Shown: positions 1-5,200, counted from the stretch's first letter. The stretch: 6,117 nucleotides of DNA from Planctomycetaceae bacterium (GCA_031254675.1 JAIRTV010000410.1:1-6117); one strand, 5' to 3'. Translations and numbers: made by a program. Notes: a model not told the origin generated them from the sequence alone.

Positions 1-111
1 TCTGTTGACGATATCATCTGGAAAGTGTGGAAGAAGTTCCTTCTCAATATTAACAATCATTTCCGTTTTTGGTTTAAATTCACGATGATAATCAAGAAGT
101 TGCTCTAACAT
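1..111 (-). CDS. Unidentified protein, N-terminal fragment cut by left edge
   Basis: An open frame of 37 codons starts at an ATG (complement of 109-111) and runs off the left edge without a stop. An in-frame TAA lies 15 nt upstream of this ATG, so the frame begins here or at the second Met (codon 18). The peptide starts MLEQLLDYHREFKPKTE and continues with mixed charged and hydrophobic residues, which looks like a soluble amphipathic protein; no signal peptide or motif is visible. No clear Shine-Dalgarno precedes either Met. The opposite strand is also open for 35 codons to a TAA at 106-108, but that translation is rich in Trp, Phe and Lys and looks less natural. I do not recognise the family, and a chance open frame cannot be excluded. 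Confidence 0.35.
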   Translation of the reverse strand, partial: MLEQLLDYHREFKPKTEMIVNIEKELLPHFPDDIVNR

Positions 112-206
112 GTTGCGAAAAAGTTATGGGGACTTGCGTCTGATATTCGTGAGCTGGTAAAATATTCGTCAAAAGTATTCACTCAAACCGACTGCTAATT
201 TTTAAA

Positions 207-271
207 CACGAAATACATTAACTTTCACGAAATGCACGAAAAATTACATAAAATAACTTTCGTGTAATTTT
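207..271. repeat. CACGAAA repeat cluster with inverted copy
   Basis: CACGAAA occurs in direct orientation at 207-213, 226-232 and 235-241, and inverted as TTTCGTG at 258-264. Overlapping this, AAAATTACA (240-248) pairs with TGTAATTTT (263-271) around a 14-nt loop. The cluster is in a non-coding gap and resembles short interspersed intergenic repeats. It could fold as a weak A/T-rich hairpin, but no dedicated T-tract makes it a convincing terminator. Confidence 0.5.
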
Positions 272-318
272 GTATCTTTTTTCAGAAGAAATGACAACTC
301 CGCAACTTTTGAGCAACT

Positions 319-366
319 GGTTACAGGTTCACTTGTAACTAATTCCAGAATTGTATTTTTTTATTT
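319..366 (+). other. Two small hairpins followed by a T-rich run
   Basis: GTTACAGG (320-327) can pair with CTTGTAAC (332-339) with one G-T pair and a four-base loop. The small palindrome AATTCCAGAATT (341-352) follows, then a T-rich run to 366. This is terminator-like on the plus strand, yet no plus-strand gene lies upstream in the window and the next start is at 403. It could be a leader structure of the gene at 403 or chance in A+T-rich DNA. The remainder of 112-402 shows only the CACGAAA cluster and a direct repeat ATATTCGT (143-150, 162-169). Confidence 0.2.
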
Positions 367-402
367 TTGAATTTGATAAACACAATTTGAAGATTATTTC
401 AC

Positions 403-1128
403 ATGACAAAAAAATCATTATTTATTATCAACACAATAATTTTATTAACATTGATAAATTTTAATATAAATATATTAAAAAGTCAAACAATGGACATTTT
501 GCCTTCTCATTTCGATATCAGTACGATAAAAAAGCAAATTGATGAGGTCGGTTTTCCAAAAGAGATTATTGACAATCCTTTTGATCGTATGTTGGAAACT
601 TGCAAGGCGATGTTCTCTTCCGATGGTTTAAATCTTGCGGCAATTACTGCTTTATCTACTGTTCCCGACAATTATTTAGACTTTGCCTTACCTGTATATC
701 TTGACAAAAATAATGTAATAACATCGTCATTTTTTGTTGAAGTTTATTTTACTTTTTCCATGTCTTCCGAATATTCTAAAACCAAAGACAAGACGGAAAA
801 AGAAGATAACAATCCTATTACATTTTTGTCTTACGTTGTGATTAAAAAAGAAGCAATCGGAACGATAGAATCACGACCGAATAGGATGAATTTGTGTATT
901 GTTTCTTTTGCTTTATCCGAAGATGGTCATATCTTGTCGTACGATGAAAGTTACACAGGAGGCGGAGGTGATGTTTCGCCGAAACATCACGTCGGCGATA
1001 GCCGACTCGACCCTGTTTTCGGATGGCAATTTGTGTTGCCAAACGGTTTGGAATCCAATTGCCAGCCGGACACAGAGGCAAGTCGGTTATCGCCGACGCG
1101 ACCTTTCGGCGAAAGGTCGCCCACCTAA
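403..1128 (+). CDS. Unknown exported or membrane-anchored protein with repeat-derived C-terminus
   Basis: A 241-residue protein of no family I recognise. Residues 1-5 carry two lysines and residues 6-25 are strongly hydrophobic, which indicates a Sec signal peptide or an N-terminal membrane anchor; no classical Ala-X-Ala cleavage site is visible before SQT at 27-29. Residues 30-185 form the apparent body: an amphipathic stretch, a beta-rich middle, and a Lys/Glu-rich loop near 125-137. From about residue 189 the sequence is encoded by the nested palindrome at 968-1120, and the TAA at 1126-1128 lies in the tandem repeats that follow, so the natural C-terminus has probably been replaced or extended. 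G+C rises visibly at that point. The start is the first Met of the frame; no strong Shine-Dalgarno precedes it. The gene converges on the glycosyltransferase on the other strand. It may be functional with an altered tail, or a 3'-truncated remnant. Confidence 0.6.
   Translation: MTKKSLFIINTIILLTLINFNINILKSQTMDILPSHFDISTIKKQIDEVGFPKEIIDNPFDRMLETCKAMFSSDGLNLAAITALSTVPDNYLDFALPVYLDKNNVITSSFFVEVYFTFSMSSEYSKTKDKTEKEDNNPITFLSYVVIKKEAIGTIESRPNRMNLCIVSFALSEDGHILSYDESYTGGGGDVSPKHHVGDSRLDPVFGWQFVLPNGLESNCQPDTEASRLSPTRPFGERSPT
968..1120. repeat. 153-bp nested palindromic element with paired hairpins
   Basis: Reading inwards, hairpin A (968-990, arms GTGATGTTTCG and CGAAACATCAC) is followed by hairpin B (991-1006, GTCGGC-GATA-GCCGAC). 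On the right these are mirrored by B' (1082-1097, GTCGGT-TATC-GCCGAC) and A' (1098-1120, arms GCGACCTTTCG and CGAAAGGTCGC). The middle has TGGCAATT (1024-1031) pairing with AATTGCCA (1057-1064), enclosing the palindrome CCAAACGGTTTGG (1039-1051). A/A', B/B' and the TGGCAATT pair share one dyad centre at 1044. The segments between B and the centre (1007-1023 and 1065-1081) also match as inverted copies at 11 of 17 positions. The element is G+C-richer than its surroundings, is 51 codons long, and lies between two convergent genes. It resembles dispersed palindromic elements (REP/BIME or rickettsial RPE type) in form, but I cannot assign it to a named family. Confidence 0.85.
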
Positions 1129-1181
1129 AAAGAAGATTGCCCACCCGAAAAGAAAGGTTAGCACCTGAAAAGAAAGATTGA
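1120..1181. repeat. Three degenerate 20-21-bp tandem repeats
   Basis: Units at 1120-1139, 1140-1160 and 1161-1181 share the pattern CCACC or GCACC, then TRAAA or CGAAA, then an AGAAAGRTT-like end. A related AAAGGTTAG occurs at 1153-1161 and again at 1196-1204, where it overlaps the stop codon of the glycosyltransferase. The tract abuts the nested palindrome directly and supplies the stop codon of the gene at 403. In the +2 frame the units read as Lys-rich seven-residue blocks (for example PPKKKIA and HPKRKVS), but there is no sign that this frame is a gene. Confidence 0.6.
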
Positions 1182-1200
1182 CTCCTGTCTTAGGAAAAGG

Positions 1201-2223
1201 TTAGAGAAAAGGTCTAATATTTGATTTTTGTAATGAATTTTTCAAAACATTGTTAATAATATTCAGTTCTTTTTCAACAAAGGCGTCGAATGTAAACTCT
1301 TGCAATGTCCATTCCAACGCCGCACGACCATGTTGTTCGATCAATGTCGGCGAATGAAGATAAATTTCGATTTTTTCCCTAAGACTTGTCGAATCATACG
1401 GTTCGCAGAAAAAACCGGTTTCATTTTCGCGGAGATAACCGTCAATCCCAAGACAACGTGTTACAATAGTTGGCTTGCCCAACCCGTATCCCTCCAACAC
1501 CACAACTTGTCCCGTTGACCGTTGCCGAATTTGAAGCGGAACAATCGTAAACGCCGCCTGTTCAAGAAGATCAAGATATTTTTGATGCGATATATCACAG
1601 TATAATTCAACATTGTTCGGAATCGCCAAACCATCAACATTTTGGAGATCGGCAACAACAACAAATCGAGCGTCCAAATTTCGTACAGCATCAAAAAAAG
1701 TACGATAATCACGCTCCGAACGTCCGGCAGCAAATCCGTAACTCCCAACAGGAGTCCAATGCGGTTGCAGAATATTTGTGTGAAACAAAAGCGTATGAAA
1801 CCGCTCAATCGGAAGATTCAAATATTCCGCCCAAAGTTTTCGTTCCGGCTCCGTGTAAACAATAAATGCGTTTGTGGTTGCGAACACAATACGCCGCAGA
1901 AACCGTTTGAATCGCCACACCAAACTTTTAGGATTCGGCTCCGGCAGAAAATTTTCACCGGCAATTTGCGGAACACGATTTTTCGGCAACGAAAAAAAAC
2001 GATTGCAAAAAGCGTACCAGAAATTGACACCGCCGCCGCTCGTACAAATAATATCGGCTTTTTTTCGTTGCAAAAACAATCGCCGAACAGTTTCTTTGAG
2101 CGTATTAACTCCGTTTTTCCGTTCTTCATCGGAAAAAACGTTGGTACTCGCCTCCAACCATCGCGGTGATTGCCACATACTTCCTGCGGTAAGAATGACC
2201 GGCTTATTTTCGGAACATTGCAT
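1201..2223 (-). CDS. GT-B glycosyltransferase, group 1 (GT4-like)
   Basis: A 340-residue cytoplasmic protein with the layout of a GT-B fold enzyme that transfers a sugar from a nucleotide- or lipid-activated donor during cell-surface polysaccharide or glycoconjugate synthesis; donor and acceptor cannot be read from the sequence. The N-terminal domain (about 1-155) includes a Gly-rich loop TSGGG at 61-65. The C-terminal domain begins with GFAAGRSERDYRTFFDAV (163-180), the usual 'aGR-s-D' start of the donor domain. The donor-site region follows: VPLQIRQRSTGQVVVLEGYG (228-247) with the conserved Glu at 244, then GLGKPTIVT (248-256) and ENETGFFCEP (266-275). A C-terminal helix closes the protein. 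Length is slightly short for the family, mostly in the N-terminal half. The start is the only plausible early ATG but has no clear Shine-Dalgarno. It stands alone: the regulator gene upstream is 194 bp away and the gene at 403 converges on it. Confidence 0.85.
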   Translation of the reverse strand: MQCSENKPVILTAGSMWQSPRWLEASTNVFSDEERKNGVNTLKETVRRLFLQRKKADIICTSGGGVNFWYAFCNRFFSLPKNRVPQIAGENFLPEPNPKSLVWRFKRFLRRIVFATTNAFIVYTEPERKLWAEYLNLPIERFHTLLFHTNILQPHWTPVGSYGFAAGRSERDYRTFFDAVRNLDARFVVVADLQNVDGLAIPNNVELYCDISHQKYLDLLEQAAFTIVPLQIRQRSTGQVVVLEGYGLGKPTIVTRCLGIDGYLRENETGFFCEPYDSTSLREKIEIYLHSPTLIEQHGRAALEWTLQEFTFDAFVEKELNIINNVLKNSLQKSNIRPFL

Positions 2224-2236
2224 TGTTTGATTTTTT

Positions 2237-2323
2237 TGTTACAATCAATTCTCGCTTCGGAACGGCAAAAAAAGAAAAAGAAGAGTAAAAGTCAAATCTG
2301 TAACAACATGAGACTATGTTACA
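2237..2323 (-). promoter_or_regulatory. Operator-like TGTAACA/TGTTACA repeats upstream of glycosyltransferase
   Basis: TGTAACA at 2299-2305 and TGTTACA at 2317-2323 form a 7-bp inverted repeat with an 11-nt spacer, 76-100 bp upstream of the glycosyltransferase start. A third copy, TGTTACA, sits at 2237-2243, 14 bp from that start. Within the longer repeat, AACAT (2305-2309) can also pair with ATGTT (2316-2320), so a hairpin is an alternative reading. The symmetric spacing is typical of a dimeric repressor or activator site, but no protein can be named. Confidence 0.25.
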
Positions 2324-2379
2324 AAAAGATAATTACGAAAAATATTCACAGATTATACTTTTACTCTATTATATTTATC

Positions 2380-2401
2380 ACTGATTTATTACTGATTCAT
2401 T
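2380..2401. repeat. Two 11-bp direct repeats after the response regulator
   Basis: ACTGATTTATT (2380-2390) is followed immediately by ACTGATTCATT (2391-2401), a 10 of 11 match. The pair lies just past the stop of the response regulator and about 160-180 bp upstream of the glycosyltransferase start. An 11-bp head-to-tail period puts both copies on one face of the helix, as in sites for tandem-binding regulators. In such A+T-rich DNA it may equally be slippage. Confidence 0.35.
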
Positions 2402-2417
2402 TTATCTTTCCACAGCT

Positions 2418-2999
2418 TCAAATGAACGATTCGATTTCGAGCAAATTGCACATTCTTTCGATAAGTTTTTCCGTTTCGAACGGTTTTTGGAGGAAATCGT
2501 TTGCTCCAGCCATTCTGAGTTCGAATATTTTGTCTTCTTCGACCAGACCGCTAATACAAATGATTTTCACTTCTTCCAAAGAATCATCGCTCCGAACCCG
2601 AACACAAACTTCCTTACCGTTGATGTCAGGAAGCATCACGTCCAAAACAATCAAGTCAGGACGATATTCTTTAACCATCATTCCAGCATCAAAACCGTTG
2701 TTGGCTGATTTCGTTTCAAAACGTCCGTCACGTTCCAAGACATCACAAATCAGTTCAACAAGTTCCCGATCATCATCCACAACCAAAATTTTTCGTTTAC
2801 CACTTTCCAACGCATCCGTCGGAATACCATTGTCGCGCATAAACGCAAAAAGTTGCTCGCGCGGGATTCGACGAAACCGACTGCCCGGAACTCGAAAACC
2901 TTTGAGCTGACCGGAGTCGAAGCATCGAATAATCGTTTGTTGACTGACTTTACAAATTTTGGCGGCTTCGCCGGTTGTGAAAACAGTTTTCATTGACAT
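2418..2999 (-). CDS. Response regulator: excisionase-type HTH then receiver domain
   Basis: A 193-residue cytoplasmic protein. Residues 4-58 form an excisionase/MerR-like helix-turn-helix: FTTGEAAKICKVSQQTIIR is the helix pair that reads DNA, and GFRVPGSRFRRIPREQLFAF is the wing and following helix. A short linker (59-68) leads to a CheY-like receiver (69-190). This has the acidic pair Asp75/Asp76 in VVDDD, the phospho-acceptor Asp120 in DLIVLDVMLPD, Ser150 in the switch position and Lys172 in the LQKPF loop, so all residues needed for phosphorylation are present. The order is the reverse of the usual receiver-then-DNA-binding arrangement; from family knowledge it recurs in planctomycetes. 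No histidine kinase is adjacent, so this is an orphan regulator here. An AAGGA (complement of 3012-3016) lies 12 nt before the ATG at 2999, a somewhat long spacing; a second Met two codons later is further still. Targets are unknown. Confidence 0.93.
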   Translation of the reverse strand: MSMKTVFTTGEAAKICKVSQQTIIRCFDSGQLKGFRVPGSRFRRIPREQLFAFMRDNGIPTDALESGKRKILVVDDDRELVELICDVLERDGRFETKSANNGFDAGMMVKEYRPDLIVLDVMLPDINGKEVCVRVRSDDSLEEVKIICISGLVEEDKIFELRMAGANDFLQKPFETEKLIERMCNLLEIESFI

Positions 3000-3043
3000 A
3001 AAATTCTACAGTCCTTTTTTTAAGAAAAATTTACTTAACTTTA

Positions 3044-3066
3044 CCAAAATAACTAAAATATTTTGG
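3044..3066. promoter_or_regulatory. Operator-like inverted repeat upstream of response regulator
   Basis: CCAAAATA (3044-3051) and TATTTTGG (3059-3066) are perfect 8-bp inverted arms around a 7-nt spacer. Their near edge is 44 bp upstream of the response regulator start, a position where a promoter or operator is expected. The symmetry and 23-bp span suit a dimeric DNA-binding protein, and autoregulation by the adjacent HTH-receiver protein is a natural guess. The arms are A+T-rich, so chance symmetry is possible. Confidence 0.3.
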
Positions 3067-3150
3067 ACTCCGCGTTTTATGGAAACTAACTCAATGCTCC
3101 TGTCTGCTGCAAGTTTCCAATTCACAATGTATGACGTATTCCGTAAAAAC

Positions 3151-3195
3151 CACCAAACCTTCCGGTTTTTCCAATTCTTCCGAAATTGCCAACAA
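3151..3195. repeat. Degenerate 9-bp periodic repeat, Gly-X-X coding on minus strand
   Basis: Five consecutive 9-bp units, with CC at positions 3-4 of each: CACCAAACC, TTCCGGTTT, TTCCAATTC, TTCCGAAAT, TGCCAACAA. Read on the minus strand within the frame 3122-3364, they give a glycine every third residue (GNFGRIGKTGRFGGF). This is either a remnant of a collagen-like or low-complexity coding stretch or a simple repeat that happens to be open. Confidence 0.35.
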
Positions 3196-3433
3196 CGCTA
3201 ATTATAACTATCTTTCCATGTGTGTCAACACGAATTTGAAAATTGTAATTCTTTGCAATCAAAGGAGTTATCAAAAAAACGGATTCAAAGTAAAAAAAAT
3301 TATGAAAAAAAATTTCTCCGCTATTCGTCGATTGGCAGTTAATTTCGACAACTAAAGCAGACATTTTCTTTCAACTCTCTCTAACACAAAGTATTTGATT
3401 TTAATGCTTATTTTTACGATTCTTTTCTCAACG

Positions 3434-3499
3434 AATAAATTGAACACAGAAGACATGGAAAACACAGAAAAATAAATTGAACACAGAAAACACGGAAAA
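3434..3499. repeat. Two 29-bp direct repeats of the ACACAGAA/ACACGGAA type
   Basis: 3434-3462 and 3471-3499 match at 27 of 29 positions; both begin AATAAATTGAACACAGAA and are separated by 8 bp. The second copy ends in AACACGGAA, whose complement TTCCGTGTT (3509-3517) forms one arm of the adjacent terminator hairpin, and TTGAACACGGAAT appears again at 3539-3551. The same short sequence family thus supplies the direct repeats and both arms of the terminator. Confidence 0.65.
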
Positions 3500-3502
3500 A
3501 TG

Positions 3503-3551
3503 AAAAAATTCCGTGTTCAAATGAAATGATCAGTTTCTTTGAACACGGAAT
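3503..3551 (-). terminator. Rho-independent terminator of the oxidoreductase gene
   Basis: On the minus strand, ATTCCGTGTTCAAA (complement of 3538-3551) pairs perfectly with TTTGAACACGGAAT (complement of 3508-3521) to make a 14-bp stem around a 16-nt loop. The loop itself can extend the stem with GAAA/TTTC after a one-base bulge. The 3' arm runs into a T-tract (complement of 3503-3508), then CA and a second T5. It begins 73 nt past the stop codon at 3624, the right place and orientation to end that transcript and insulate the response regulator downstream. Confidence 0.75.
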
Positions 3552-3623
3552 AAGATTTGTCGTGAGGTAATATGGTTTTATTTGGGAGAATTTTCTTGCT
3601 TCTAAGTTGTTGTCTGAATTTGT

Positions 3624-4898
3624 TTAATGTTGAGCGATTACGTAGGGCGAACGTTTGGGACGGACAACGAAACGGTTTGCCTGTTCGTCGTTGAAGGCGG
3701 TTTTTTCGGGATCCCATTTTAGCGGGCGGTTAAGTTTATAAGTAATATTGGCAAGTTGGCACGCTGTTGCGGTTGCGGCACCGTAAAAGAGGTCTTGGAA
3801 TGGTCGAAGCCGATTGCGAACACAATACGCAAAATCATCTTGAAGTCTTCCCGCACCACCGCTATAACGCCGAACTTCAACCGCACACAACGGTTTAATT
3901 TTGTCACGGTCTTGCTGATGCCGAAATTCTCGCTCAGAACCAATTAACGTAATATCGTGTCCACCCTTCACGTGATGAATTTTAATACCGCCGGGATAAA
4001 TCCACGTGAGATAATCTTCGGGATTCGCTTCACATTTGGGCGGAAGTATTTCAATCGGTTCGAGATGATCAATCCCAAGTACATACAAAACACCACCGAG
4101 TTTGTGCGCTCCCCAGTCAGCAAGAAAACCGTTCCCATAATCCCAAAACCGCCGCCAACCTCCACCATAACTTCCACTGCAACGATCCGCATTAAACGGA
4201 GTCCAAGGAGCCGGTCCCAGCCAACGATCCCAATCAAAACCCGCTGGAATTTCCTGTTCGGGAAGATAACAATCTTGCGGCGGACCACCAACTTGCAGAA
4301 ACGCTTCTTTCACCTCACCAAGCGCCCCACTTTGAACAATCGGCGCCATGTAACCATAATCTTCCATCACCCGTTGCGAACCACTCGAACAAACCCGATT
4401 ATATTTTCGCGCCGCCGCCACAATTTGACGACTCTCAATCGGACAAAGTGTTAACGGTTTTTCGCAAAAAACATCTTTTCCGGCTTGACAGGCTTCGACG
4501 GTGATTTTCGTGTGCCAATGATCCGGTGTGGCAACCGCAACCACATCAATATCCGCACGATCCAAAATATCCTCGTAACGACTATAAATTTTACAATCGG
4601 AATTGCCGTAAACGGAATCAACACGATTTTTTCCGGCGTCTGCATGTTTTTCGTAACAGTCGCATACGGAAATAACCCGAAAATTTTTCCGATCACCGAG
4701 AAATCCGCCAATAATCTCACTACCGCGATTTCCGTAACCAATCAACGCCATAACAAGTTGTTCGCTTGGCGGGATCACTCCTTCCCTGCCCAAAACCGAA
4801 GAAGGAACAACAAAAGGTGAAACAACCGTAGTTGCCGCAACAGCCGCTGCGGACTTCAGAAAATCACGACGATTCAAGTTAGAACTTGGAAAAAACAT
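3624..4898 (-). CDS. Gfo/Idh/MocA family oxidoreductase with Tat signal
   Basis: A 424-residue NAD(P)-dependent oxidoreductase, probably exported, of the large family planctomycetes use on sugars, inositols or sugar acids; the substrate cannot be told. A twin-arginine signal NRRDFLKSAAA has Arg10-Arg11 and a hydrophobic Ala/Val/Thr-rich stretch to about residue 36. The Rossmann domain has the dinucleotide loop GYGNRG at 54-59, TPDHWH at 124-129 and the family motif EKP at 146-148, whose Lys is the usual catalytic lysine. The substrate domain has DWGAH at 261-265 with a likely catalytic His. The tail RPLKWDPEKTAFNDEQAN is typical of the Tat-exported subgroup. Start: an upstream in-frame ATG at 4910 would add four residues, but only the ATG at 4898 has a correctly spaced ribosome binding site (GGAG, 6 nt), which overlaps the upstream ATG. 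The gene is monocistronic, with its own terminator and a promoter candidate. Confidence 0.93.
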   Translation of the reverse strand: MFFPSSNLNRRDFLKSAAAVAATTVVSPFVVPSSVLGREGVIPPSEQLVMALIGYGNRGSEIIGGFLGDRKNFRVISVCDCYEKHADAGKNRVDSVYGNSDCKIYSRYEDILDRADIDVVAVATPDHWHTKITVEACQAGKDVFCEKPLTLCPIESRQIVAAARKYNRVCSSGSQRVMEDYGYMAPIVQSGALGEVKEAFLQVGGPPQDCYLPEQEIPAGFDWDRWLGPAPWTPFNADRCSGSYGGGWRRFWDYGNGFLADWGAHKLGGVLYVLGIDHLEPIEILPPKCEANPEDYLTWIYPGGIKIHHVKGGHDITLIGSEREFRHQQDRDKIKPLCAVEVRRYSGGAGRLQDDFAYCVRNRLRPFQDLFYGAATATACQLANITYKLNRPLKWDPEKTAFNDEQANRFVVRPKRSPYVIAQH

Positions 4899-4904
4899 AA
4901 TAAT

Positions 4905-4908
4905 CTCC
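4905..4908 (-). promoter_or_regulatory. Ribosome binding site that decides the oxidoreductase start
   Basis: The minus strand reads GGAG, six bases (ATTATT), then the ATG at 4898. The earlier in-frame ATG at 4910 has only A/T-rich sequence upstream and itself overlaps this GGAG, so translation most likely begins at 4898. Confidence 0.65.
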
Positions 4909-4989
4909 ATTCAAAATTTTATTGTAACCACAACGAAACCGCAACTTGTTCAGAAAACGGTTCATTCAACAATTCAAACAACAAAAACT

Positions 4990-5019
4990 ATTATAACAAA
5001 AACAAACCGGTCACGTCTA
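4990..5019 (-). promoter_or_regulatory. Candidate sigma-70-type promoter for the oxidoreductase
   Basis: On the minus strand a perfect TATAAT (complement of 4990-4995) follows TAGACG (complement of 5014-5019, four of six consensus bases) with an 18-nt spacer. Transcription would start near 4983, giving a leader of about 85 nt before the ATG at 4898. How closely this organism's housekeeping sigma factor follows the enterobacterial consensus is unknown. Confidence 0.4.
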
Positions 5020-5142
5020 GATGGTTTTAGTAATTAGTCAAAAATTTTTTCCTAATTATTTCCTATTTTGGTCGAATGTTTACGAATTAGTTTTGCACTT
5101 AGCGTGATATTGATGTGGTTAAAAAAACAACAAAACAGGTTA

Positions 5143-5182
5143 TTGACAAACTCGTCGGAAATTGTAATAGTATTGCAATAGT
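5143..5182 (+). promoter_or_regulatory. Promoter-like site over two 11-bp direct repeats
   Basis: A perfect TTGACA (5143-5148) is followed after 16-19 nt by weak -10 candidates (TAATAG at 5165-5170, TAGTAT at 5168-5173). The same place carries ATTGTAATAGT (5161-5171) directly followed by ATTGCAATAGT (5172-5182), a 10 of 11 match, and the palindrome TATTGCAATA (5171-5180). Repeats at helical spacing over a -10 region suggest a regulator site. A transcript from here would read into the structured region at 5201-5298. Confidence 0.25.
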
Positions 5183-5200
5183 AATGGATATCAAGTCCAC

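Larger units (their letters stand above)
3000..3433. other. Intergenic stretch upstream of the response regulator
   Basis: No convincing gene. It holds the operator-like repeat at 3044-3066, an 8-bp inverted repeat TGGAAACT (3080-3087) with AGTTTCCA (3112-3119) around a 24-nt loop, and the 9-bp periodic tract at 3151-3195. A minus-strand frame of 80 codons (3122-3364) and a plus-strand frame of 74 codons (3131-3355) cross it. Neither has a proper ribosome binding site, and both are of doubtful composition apart from the Gly-X-X run discussed with the 9-bp tract. From 3365 to 3433 nothing stands out. Confidence 0.5.

Noticed and set aside
320..339. Hairpin containing GGTTCAC as a tRNA T-arm remnant.
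   Set aside because: The loop and stem lengths do not fit a T-arm and no other tRNA parts are present.
842..1168. Overlapping open frames on the minus strand (842-1144) and in the +2 frame (899-1168).
   Set aside because: They are open mainly because the nested palindrome lacks stops in several frames; outside it they follow the coding gene's shadow and have no ribosome binding site.
955..1188. ACAGGAG (955-961) and CTCCTGT (1182-1188) as terminal inverted repeats of a mobile element.
   Set aside because: Only 7 bp, not centred on the palindrome's dyad, and no flanking target-site duplication is visible.
2170..2910. Long plus-strand frame antisense to the response regulator.
   Set aside because: It is Ser/Arg-rich and is the complement of a gene with all conserved receiver residues; it is a shadow.
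3434..3499. Direct repeats as a CRISPR array.
   Set aside because: Only two copies with an 8-bp gap; far too short for spacers, and no cas genes.
4899..4910. Upstream ATG at 4910 as the oxidoreductase start.
   Set aside because: It lacks a ribosome binding site and overlaps the GGAG that serves the ATG at 4898.
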